From the NCBI GenBank assembly GCA_017882655.1, contig JADGPB010000154.1, positions 1-6,260 of the forward strand: a stretch of 6,260 nucleotides of DNA. Direction: 5' to 3'. Shown one piece after another: positions 1 through 5,118 of this stretch. The stretch is from Propionibacteriales bacterium. GTDB taxonomy: Bacteria; Actinomycetota; Actinomycetes; Propionibacteriales; Propionibacteriaceae. Each line of letters begins with the position of its first letter. The stretch's first letter is position 1. The translations under genes and the position numbers were made by a program. The notes under the pieces are model-generated. The model did not search any database and was not told the DNA's origin. It was given only the letters and a program-made list of their open reading frames with translations.

Positions 1-121
1 GTGCGAATACGCCGACCTGTGCGGCGGGTCGAGGGCGCGCGCCTACGCGGCGAGCGGGGACCCGCTCGGTGAGGACCCGGCCTGTGTCTTCCAGCCCGAA
101 GCCGGGGTCCTTCGTCCTTGA
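1..121 (+). CDS. Radical SAM/SPASM-domain protein, C-terminal end (partial)
   Basis: Only the last 39 codons are in the window (frame from base 2, TGA at 119-121); the gene starts upstream. The peptide opens CEYADLCGGSRARAYA, runs through SGDPLGEDPAC and ends about 11 residues later. This is the C-terminal Cys-rich (SPASM/auxiliary cluster) signature of radical SAM enzymes of the NirJ/AhbC/AhbD-like and TIGR04053-like groups, in which a C-x5-C-GGSRARAY stretch followed by GDPL..DP.C binds an auxiliary iron-sulfur cluster. The visible cysteines are residues 1, 7 and 28 of the fragment. The radical SAM core CxxxCxxC lies outside, so the substrate cannot be named; haem modification and peptide modification are both known for relatives. 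It converges on katG. Family assignment is fairly sure; specific function is unknown. Confidence 0.8.
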   Translation, partial: CEYADLCGGSRARAYAASGDPLGEDPACVFQPEAGVLRP

Positions 122-205
122 ACAGCTCAACAGGCAGGGTGGTCGGGTAGGGAGCTGGCGCGGTGGCGTGTGTTGGCGGTAGGGCCCGGCGCGGGGCACA
201 CCCGG

Positions 206-322
206 AGCGGCGTCGCACCCCTGACCGACCGGATCTACATGCACGCCGTTGGGGCCCGCTGGACCTGGCACGGCCGTCGGTGGGCTGCGATCGGCGGTGC
301 GTTCAGCGTCGACAGGGCGTAG
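206..322 (+). pseudogene. Metallophosphoesterase gene remnant
   Basis: In the plus frame ending at TAG 320-322 the translation contains PLTDRIYMHAVGARWTWHG, then RRWAAIGGAFSVDR, then a premature stop. The pattern TDRI...RW.WHGRR...GGA.SVDR is what I recall from the middle of actinobacterial calcineurin-like metallophosphoesterases, after the GNHE motif and before the C-terminal metal-binding histidines. Upstream in the same frame there is no GNHE or GD motif, and nothing follows the stop, so neither metal site is complete and no activity is expected. There is no start codon with a ribosome binding site. I read it as a scrap left by deletion between the radical SAM gene and katG. The identification rests on one short motif cluster from memory; the upstream boundary is approximate. 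Confidence 0.5.
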
Positions 323-339
323 CTTGAGACGCGACCGAG

Positions 340-378
340 GATGTCCAGGTCGGCCGATGAGCGGCCGACCTGGACATC
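340..378 (-). terminator. Perfect hairpin after katG, probable terminator
   Basis: Left arm 340-356 (GATGTCCAGGTCGGCCG) and right arm 362-378 are exact reverse complements: 17 paired bases around a 5-base loop (ATGAG). The hairpin begins 4 bases past the katG stop codon on the minus strand. No T-rich tract follows on either strand, so it is of the U-less type often seen in high-GC actinobacteria. The radical SAM gene converges from the other side, so the same perfect stem could stop transcription from both directions, although its stop lies about 220 bases away. Confidence 0.85.
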
Positions 379-382
379 GTGA

Positions 383-2578
383 TCAGGCGAGGTCGAACCG
401 ATCGAGGTTCATGACCTTGTCCCACGCGGCCGCGAAGTCTCGCACGAACTTCTCCTTCGCGTCGTCGCACGCGTAGACCTCCGAGATGGCTCGGAGCTGG
501 GAGTTTGAACCGAAGACGAGGTCGACGGCGGTGGCGGTCCACTTGACCTCGCCCGTGGTGCGATCCCGACCCTCGAACACGTTCTCAGCCGAGGCGGATG
601 CCTTCCACTCCGTGCCCATGTCGAGCAGGTTGACGAAGACGTCGTTGGTCAACGTCTCGGGCCGGTCGGTGAAGATGCCGTGTTGGGATTGTCCGAAGGT
701 GGCGTTCAGGGCCCGCATGCCGCCGATCAGAACCGTCATCTCGGCAGGGGTCAGCGTCAACAGGTTGGCCCGGTCCAGCAGCAGGGTCTCCGCCGGCAAC
801 TTCTCTCCGGCTCGGAGGTAGTTGCGGAACCCATCTGCGGTCGGTTCGAGGACGGCGAACGGCTCCACGTCGGTTTGCTCCTGCGAGGCGTCCGTGCGCC
901 CCGGCACGAACGGGACTGTGATGTCGTGCCCGGCGTTCTTCGCCGCCTGCTCGACGGCCGCGCACCCTCCCAGGACGATCAGGTCGGCGAGCGAGACCTT
1001 CGTTCCGCCGGACTGTGAGAGGTTGAAGTCCTGCTGGATCCGCTCGAGGGTCTGCAGCACCTTGGCCAGTTCGGCCGGGTCGTTGACCTCCCAGTCCCTT
1101 TGCGGCGCAAGGCGAATCCGCGCCCCATTGGCCCCGCCACGCTTGTCGGTGCCGCGGAAGCTTGCCGCCGACGCCCAAGCGGTGGAGGCCAGCTGGGAGA
1201 TGGACAGTCCCGACGCGAGGATCTTGCCCTTGAGGGCAGCGATGTCCGCATCCGCGATCAATTCATGATCGACCTCAGGGACGGGGTCCTGCCACAGCTG
1301 CGGCTCCGGAACCCACGGGCCGAGGTAGCGCGAGACGGGTCCCATGTCGCGGTGCAACAGCTTGAACCACGCCTTGGCGAACGCTTCCGCGAGCTGGTCC
1401 GGATTCTCGTGGAAGCGCTTCGCGATCGGCCCGTAGATCGGATCCATCCGCAGCGCCAGGTCCGTCGTCAGCATCATGGGAGCGTGCCTCTTTGACGGAT
1501 CATGAGCATCGGGCACAGTGCCCTGGGCCGAGGGATCCTTGGGAGTCCACTGCTTTGCCCCGGCGGGGCTTGTCGTCAGCTCCCAGTCGTACTTGAACAG
1601 GTTGTCCAAGTACCCGTTGTCCCACTTCGTCGGCTCGTTGGTCCAGGCGCCCTCCAGCCCGCTGGTGAGCGTGTCGGCGCCCTTGCCGCTGCCGAAGGTG
1701 TTCCTCCAGCCGAGGCCTTGCTCCTCGAGGGGGCAGGCCTCGGGTTCCGGACCGACGTACTGGGCATCGACTGCACCATGACACTTGCCGAACGCATGGC
1801 CGCCGACGATGAGCGCAACCGTCTCCTCGTCATTCATCGCCATACGACCGAAGGTCTCTCGAATGTCCCTGGCGGCAGCCAGCGGATCCGGGTTGCCGTT
1901 GGGCCCCTCGGGATTCACATAGATCAGGCCCATCTGCACGGCGCCGAAGGGACCGACGAGGTCCCTGTCGCCGCTGTAGCGCTCATCTCCGAGCCACGTG
2001 TCCTCGGGCCCCCAGATGACCTCGTCGGGCTCCCAGATGTCCTCTCGCCCGAAGCCGAAGCCGAACGTCTTGAACCCCATCGATTCCAGGGCGCAGTTGC
2101 CGGCGAAGACCAGGAGATCCGCCCAGGAGATCTTCCGGCCGTACTTCTGCTTGACCGGCCAGAGCAACCGGCGCGCCTTGTCGAGGTTCGCGTTGTCGGG
2201 CCAACTGTTGAGAGGGGCAAAGCGCTGAGCGCCGCTGCCGCCACCGCCCCGGCCATCGGCGATGCGGTACGTGCCTGCGGCATGCCAACTCATCCGGATG
2301 AAGAGCGGCCCGTAGTGGCCGTAGTCGGCCGGCCACCAGTCCTGCGACGTCGTCATCACCTCGAAGATGTCCTGCTTCAGCGCGTCGAGGTCGAGGGTCT
2401 TGAACTCTTCTGCGTAGTCGAAGTCCTCGCCCAGCGGATTGGGCCGGGGCGAGTGCTGGTGGAGAACCTGCAGGTTCAGCTGATTCGGCCACCAGTCCTG
2501 GTTCGTCCTGGGCCGAGTCGGCGTGGGAGTCGGGGAGGGGATTACTGGGTTCTCGCTTTCGCTGCCGCGGTCAGACAC
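383..2578 (-). CDS. katG: Catalase-peroxidase KatG
   Basis: Bifunctional haem enzyme that dismutates H2O2 and acts as a broad peroxidase; cytoplasmic. I chose GTG 2578 (731 residues): AGGAGAAGGA at 2593-2584 is a clear ribosome binding site, and the resulting start SDRGSESENPV... resembles other KatG N termini. An in-frame TTG at 2650 would add 24 Arg-rich residues. Numbered from the GTG, the distal haem pocket is R95, W98, H99 (IRMSWHAAGTYR); the Met-Tyr-Trp adduct needed for catalase activity is W98, Y220 (IYVNPEGPNG) and M246; the proximal triad is H261 (VGGHAFG), W312 and D373; the mobile Arg is R410 (HRDMGP). S306 matches the Ser mutated in isoniazid-resistant M. tuberculosis. The N-terminal catalytic half is followed by the usual haem-free C-terminal half, ending KVMNLDRFDLA. 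The full family length is present. An N-terminal TPTPT run is a local oddity. It lies 114 bases downstream of furA and is probably co-transcribed with it. Confidence 0.97.
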   Translation of the reverse strand: MSDRGSESENPVIPSPTPTPTRPRTNQDWWPNQLNLQVLHQHSPRPNPLGEDFDYAEEFKTLDLDALKQDIFEVMTTSQDWWPADYGHYGPLFIRMSWHAAGTYRIADGRGGGGSGAQRFAPLNSWPDNANLDKARRLLWPVKQKYGRKISWADLLVFAGNCALESMGFKTFGFGFGREDIWEPDEVIWGPEDTWLGDERYSGDRDLVGPFGAVQMGLIYVNPEGPNGNPDPLAAARDIRETFGRMAMNDEETVALIVGGHAFGKCHGAVDAQYVGPEPEACPLEEQGLGWRNTFGSGKGADTLTSGLEGAWTNEPTKWDNGYLDNLFKYDWELTTSPAGAKQWTPKDPSAQGTVPDAHDPSKRHAPMMLTTDLALRMDPIYGPIAKRFHENPDQLAEAFAKAWFKLLHRDMGPVSRYLGPWVPEPQLWQDPVPEVDHELIADADIAALKGKILASGLSISQLASTAWASAASFRGTDKRGGANGARIRLAPQRDWEVNDPAELAKVLQTLERIQQDFNLSQSGGTKVSLADLIVLGGCAAVEQAAKNAGHDITVPFVPGRTDASQEQTDVEPFAVLEPTADGFRNYLRAGEKLPAETLLLDRANLLTLTPAEMTVLIGGMRALNATFGQSQHGIFTDRPETLTNDVFVNLLDMGTEWKASASAENVFEGRDRTTGEVKWTATAVDLVFGSNSQLRAISEVYACDDAKEKFVRDFAAAWDKVMNLDRFDLA

Positions 2579-2583
2579 GTCGG

Positions 2584-2593
2584 TCCTTCTCCT
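2584..2593 (-). promoter_or_regulatory. katG ribosome binding site deciding the GTG start
   Basis: On the minus strand AGGAGAAGGA precedes GTG 2578. AGGAG sits 10 bases and AAGGA 5 bases from the GTG. It lies inside the reading frame that would be translated if the upstream TTG (2650) were used, which argues for the GTG. Confidence 0.7.
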
Positions 2594-2692
2594 GTCTCGC
2601 TGATTCCTTCTGATGGCTGGTGCTCTTGACGTCGGTTGCTCTGGATCCAACTCTGTGCTGCTCTGCTGGTTTCGAGCGCTGCGTGTCTGCGA

Positions 2693-3136
2693 TCAGCCGC
2701 CAGACGCGGCAGAAGTTGCCGCGACACACTCGGGACATCGGCCCCAGTAGGCGACCTCGGCCTCGTCGATCGTGAAGCCGTGGTCGTCGGACGCGGTCAA
2801 GCAGGGCGTGGTGCCGACCGCGCAGTCGACATCGGCGATGGCACCGCACGACCGACACACGACGTGGTGGTGGTTGTCCCCGACCCGCGACTCGTAGCGC
2901 GCCACGGAGCCCGTCGGCTGGATGCGCCGCACCAGACCCGCGACAGTCAGCGCGCGCAGCACGTCGTAGACCGCCTGGTGTGACACCTCACCGAGATCCT
3001 CACGCACGACACCAATGATCGAGTCCGTGTCGGCATGCGGATGGTCGTGCACCGCGGACAGCACCGCAACCCGAGGACGCGTCACACGCAGAGCAACCCC
3101 TCGTAACATGCCCTCCAAGTCCGACGTCGTTGGCAC
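2693..3136 (-). CDS. furA: Fur-family repressor FurA
   Basis: Metal- and peroxide-responsive repressor of its own gene and katG. I start it at GTG 3136 (147 residues): this aligns residue for residue at the N terminus with M. tuberculosis FurA as I recall it, placing LRVTRPRVAVL at residues 16-26. An in-frame TTG at 3172 adds 12 residues but lies in the apparent promoter. The winged helix spans about 16-83, with the recognition region VSHQAVYDVLRALTVAGLV at 51-69. The dimerisation domain carries the HHHVVCRSCG metal cluster (H89-H91, C94, C97) and a second CxxC (C134, C137), consistent with a structural zinc site; D102, D104 and E125 are further candidate ligands. Family length is complete. 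katG follows 114 bases downstream on the same strand, the classical furA-katG order. The strong similarity to the actinobacterial FurA/FurS group favours a redox-responsive repressor rather than an iron-uptake Fur or Zur. Confidence 0.95.
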   Translation of the reverse strand: MPTTSDLEGMLRGVALRVTRPRVAVLSAVHDHPHADTDSIIGVVREDLGEVSHQAVYDVLRALTVAGLVRRIQPTGSVARYESRVGDNHHHVVCRSCGAIADVDCAVGTTPCLTASDDHGFTIDEAEVAYWGRCPECVAATSAASGG

Positions 3137-3143
3137 GCTCCGA

Positions 3144-3172
3144 AGTCTGGGCCATTTTCTGGAATTACTCAA
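3144..3172 (-). promoter_or_regulatory. furA promoter and likely FurA operator, leaderless start
   Basis: Minus strand: TTGAGT at 3172-3167 as -35, a 17-base spacer, then CAGACT at 3149-3144 as a -10 of the actinobacterial TAGRRT type (4 of 6). Seven bases then separate it from GTG 3136, so transcription would start at or next to the start codon. The spacer holds an A/T-rich block (AATTCCAGAAAATGG) that stands out from the GC-rich surroundings and contains the small dyad TTC-CA-GAA. Mycobacterial FurA is known to bind an AT-rich site overlapping its own promoter and to have a leaderless message; this matches in position and character. The operator call is inference. Confidence 0.65.
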
Positions 3173-3368
3173 GGGATGGAAGAAGAAGAACGGGCACGTC
3201 GCTCGGGGTGGGGTCCTGAGACCCTAGCGATCTCGGCGGCCACTCGACAGAAGAGGAGCAGGTCAGGTGCGACGACATCGCGCCGGGCGCGCTCTTCCTT
3301 GACCTGCACCTGAGCCTGCCGGTGGCGGCGTAGGACCGGAAGATGGCGGACGCCATGGCGGCCGCGTT

Positions 3369-3431
3369 ATTCCCACCAACGGGAGCACAGTTCCCGCCGG
3401 GACAGGACGAATTCCCGTTGTGATCGGCCCA
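3369..3431. repeat. Three TTCCC motifs at exact 21-base spacing
   Basis: ATTCCC at 3369, GTTCCC at 3390 and ATTCCC at 3411 are each exactly 21 bases apart, two turns of the helix. The first two continue RCC, the third GTT. Beyond the first 6-9 bases the units diverge, so this is a phased-motif array rather than a clean tandem repeat. In addition CAACGGGA (3377-3384) and TCCCGTTG (3413-3420) form a perfect 8-bp inverted repeat across the array. Confidence 0.4.
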
Positions 3432-3443
3432 GGACCAGGATTC

Positions 3444-3456
3444 GACTGATTCAGTC
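3444..3456. promoter_or_regulatory. 13-bp palindrome, possible operator
   Basis: GACTGA-T-TCAGTC is a perfect dyad with 6-base arms and a single central base. Its size and symmetry fit a dimeric repressor site. It lies about 300 bases upstream of the furA start, and just upstream of the plus-strand propeller fragment. No regulator can be named. Confidence 0.3.
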
Positions 3457-3475
3457 AGGTCGATCAAGCGACGGC

Positions 3476-3721
3476 GATCCTGCCGCGCGGGCAGCGGCGT
3501 ACCTGGTCGGTCTCGGCGGCCTGCCCGACGGCCCGCTGCCGACCGGATGGCTGGGCCCGTTGGTCCTGCGGTGGGACGGGCACGCCTGGCAGATCGTGTT
3601 CTGCCCCCTGCTGCCGCCCGAGAAGGCGTTGGGGGGGCTCGATGCCGCTGCATTTGTCGATGGCCGGCTGTGGGCCGTGGGACGAGGGGGCGCCGCTGCG
3701 CCGCTGGCCGTTCACCAGTAG
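3476..3721 (+). pseudogene. Propeller-repeat protein fragment, truncated
   Basis: The plus frame ending at TAG 3719-3721 reads ...LVLRWDGHAWQIV, then a spacer of about 25 residues, then DGRLWAVGRGGAAAPLAVH and stop. The alternation of a W-DG-x-W strand with a WAVG-x-G strand is typical of actinobacterial beta-propeller-like proteins (many secreted), whose repeats read RWDG..W..V.P...L..V.....WAVG.......L..HWDG. One repeat unit is visible and the chain stops just where the next WDG would begin. The frame is open back to 3314 but contains no ATG, GTG or TTG before 3560, so there is no convincing start, and no signal peptide is seen. It looks like a remnant of a longer gene. The upstream border is my estimate of where the coding character begins. 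Confidence 0.45.
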
Positions 3722-3818
3722 CCCGGACCCGGCGAATGGAACCCGTTCATCCGAGCCTCGACGGCGATCTGCAGGGTAGCGCTGAAGACGGTCTGCGTCG
3801 CCTTCGCGACCAAGAGCG

Positions 3819-3841
3819 GCTTACTTACTCACGCACTTACT
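3819..3841. repeat. AGTAAG repeat cluster
   Basis: On the minus strand this reads AGTAAGTGCGTG followed by AGTAAGTAAG: AGTAAG occurs twice, 12 bases apart, with one more overlapping TAAG. It is locally AT-richer than its flanks and lies about 40 bases beyond the stop of the 76-codon gene. It may be a binding site or chance low-complexity sequence. Confidence 0.25.
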
Positions 3842-3880
3842 GCGGGGCGCTCTGGGCAGAAACGGCGGCCCGGATCACGG

Positions 3881-4111
3881 TCATCCGCGGGCCGCGGGGA
3901 GGGAGACGTCGAGCGCCTCGGCGATGCTTCGCGCCGTCGGGCAGGGCCAGTGTTTCCCACATTCCTGACAGATGTCGAGCCCGGCAACCGCAGCGTACCG
4001 GGCGCCGATGACGTGCAAACCGAGGACGTCTTCCACGGCTAGCGTCAAGCTGTCACAGCCGATGTCTTGATTCCGTAGCTGGTCCCGTAGCCGGATGGCG
4101 AAGTCAATCAT
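3881..4111 (-). CDS. Small hypothetical protein with CxxC-WPCPT motif
   Basis: A 76-residue protein starting at ATG 4111. AAGGAG at 4122-4117, 5 bases before the ATG, is an excellent ribosome binding site, which fixes this start against a longer open frame reaching back to 4495 whose upstream part is Arg/Pro-rich junk. The N-terminal part (1-45) is mixed hydrophobic and charged, probably helical, with one Cys (C19). The C-terminal part carries C48-x2-C51 and C57 in CQECGKHWPCPTARSIAEAL, a motif I know from many short actinobacterial proteins of unknown function. The three closely spaced Cys, possibly with H54, could bind one zinc or form a redox-sensitive site; that is inference. There is no signal peptide or membrane segment. 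It stands alone, with gene scraps on both sides, so context gives no function. Probably real and expressed; function unknown. Confidence 0.75.
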   Translation of the reverse strand: MIDFAIRLRDQLRNQDIGCDSLTLAVEDVLGLHVIGARYAAVAGLDICQECGKHWPCPTARSIAEALDVSLPAARG

Positions 4112-4684
4112 GGTGGCTCCTTGTCGGCATTCTTGAAGGCGACTTAGGCGCGACGGTCCCGGTTCGATCTCCTCCCTGGCGCCACCGTGCTCGGTAATCC
4201 AGCACCGAGGAACGTGTCCGGACGCGTCGGACCGGATGCCGTTCCTGCCACCTTCGTGATCGAGCAGTCCTCGACCACGCCGAGGGCGCGGCGGCCAAGA
4301 CCGGGCCCAGACAGCGCGACCAGCGGGGCCCGGCACGGGCGGGTGCTGACGGACGCGTCGGCGGTCATCGCACATACGCAGCACCCCGTCCGACCCCCGC
4401 GCAGCCTCGGTGGTGTATCGGGGTCCGGCCGTCGCGGGGTGCATTTGGGGCCCGGCGCTGCACCGCTTCCTCGACCACCGTTGCTGGGGCGGCAACGAAG
4501 TCCTGGGTGAGCCGCTCCTAGACGTCCTGGAAGGCGTCTATCGGCCCGGCCCTTCTCGATGGCTGGCACCCATCCTCGCTCCCTCGCAGCCGTTTAGCTG
4601 ATCACCTTCACTGTAGGCGCGGCATGTGAACGCGCGGTTGCCTCGGGGGGGTGTGCGGCGGAGTGAGGGGAGTATCACAGCGGC
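4112..4684. other. Intergenic stretch without recognisable gene
   Basis: About 570 bases. Long open frames exist on both strands because of the GC content, but their translations are Arg/Pro/Gly-rich and show no family signature. The most protein-like is a 63-codon plus frame at 4410-4601 (GTG GTG start, TGA end) containing CIWGPALHRFLD and GEPLLDVLEGVYRPGP; it has no ribosome binding site and I do not recognise it. The promoter of the 76-codon gene should lie just upstream of 4122 on the minus strand, but no clear -35/-10 pair is visible. Confidence 0.5.
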
Positions 4685-4993
4685 ATGCCTGTCCCACCCG
4701 GTCGGATTCACGCGGTGCGGCTGGGACGACCCTCCGCGATAAGCACCGGGCTCGCGCCCCCCGGCCCGGCCGGGTGCGATCTTCACCCCTGTTCAGCGGA
4801 CGCGCAGACCGTCTCGGTGGCCGTCGGACGTTTCATCCGGCTGCGCACCGACGGCGACATCGCGGAGGTCGCCTGCACGGTCACCGACGCCTGGCAGCGA
4901 CGCGGCGTCGGCACCCTGCTCATTTCGACCGACGACGCTGGCGGCAGAGCCACCGAGGGGCAGGTTGTCGTAGGTTCGCGAGCGCACTTCTGA
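4685..4993 (+). pseudogene. GNAT acetyltransferase fragment
   Basis: A 102-codon frame whose residues 43-80 read VSVAVGRFIRL..., then AEVACTVTDAW, then QRRGVGTLLI. This is the central beta-strand pair and acetyl-CoA-binding motif A (Q/R-x-x-G-x-G, here Q71 to G76) of GNAT N-acetyltransferases. The preceding 40 residues are Pro/Gly-rich and do not resemble the N-terminal strands. The chain leaves the fold directly after GTLLI and ends 22 residues later, lacking the helix and C-terminal strands that complete the acetyl-CoA site. A normal GNAT domain is about 140-160 residues. The ATG at 4685 has no well-spaced ribosome binding site. I read it as a remnant truncated at both ends; a reshaped expressed small protein is possible but less likely. 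Boundaries are those of the open frame; the GNAT-like part is about 4808-4924. Confidence 0.6.
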
Positions 4994-5075
4994 TCGTCGG
5001 GGGTGACGAGGGTGGGGCCACGGCTCTTGGCGGTGTCCTGACAATTGCCCGACCCGGCCCGCTGGGCGCGGGACG

Positions 5076-5101
5076 CCCGACCGGGGACTGGCCCGGCCGG
5101 G
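5076..5101 (-). terminator. Hairpin after the alcohol dehydrogenase, probable terminator
   Basis: On the minus strand CCCGGCCGGG (5101-5092), a 6-base loop (CCAGTC), then CCCGGTCGGG (5085-5076) pair over 10 bases with one G-U. On the plus strand the same position becomes A-C, a mismatch, so the hairpin is better in minus-strand RNA. It begins 17 bases past the dehydrogenase stop. There is no T tract. Confidence 0.6.
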
Positions 5102-5118
5102 GGCTTCGGTGACGTTTC

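Larger units (their letters stand above)
3173..3880. other. Gene-poor stretch upstream of furA
   Basis: About 700 bases without an intact gene. It contains a pyrimidine run on the minus strand just upstream of the furA -35 (3173-3190), a small dyad GGGTC-CTGA-GACCC at 3211-3224, three TTCCC motifs spaced 21 bases apart (3369-3416), a 13-bp palindrome at 3444-3456, a truncated propeller-repeat reading frame (3476-3721) and an AGTAAG repeat cluster (3819-3841). Short open frames with protein-like composition occur on both strands (for example minus-strand codons with DVVAPDLLLFCRVAAEIARV ending in a stop near 3173), but none has a start with a ribosome binding site. Confidence 0.6.

Noticed and set aside
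1502..2629. A 375-codon plus frame opposite katG.
   Set aside because: It is the antisense shadow of katG in GC-rich DNA; katG residues are conserved throughout.
3260..3333. Plus frame ending CDDIAPGALFLDLHLSL before TAG, and its minus-strand counterpart VVAPDLLLFCRVAAEIARV.
   Set aside because: Both look faintly protein-like but neither has a start or a recognisable domain; at most one is a scrap and I cannot tell which.
4144..4200. GGTTCGATC followed by GGCGCCACC, resembling the 3' end of a tRNA and a possible integration site.
   Set aside because: The five bases on either side of the TTCGATC loop (CCCGG and TCCTC) do not pair, and no anticodon arm or acceptor partner is present upstream.
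3881..4495. The 204-codon minus frame as one long gene.
   Set aside because: Only the last 76 codons look like protein and they have their own strong ribosome binding site; the preceding part is Arg/Pro/Gly-rich with no signature.
4410..4601. 63-codon plus frame with a partly protein-like translation.
   Set aside because: No family recognised, no ribosome binding site, and only moderate third-position GC; listed inside the gene-free stretch rather than as a gene.
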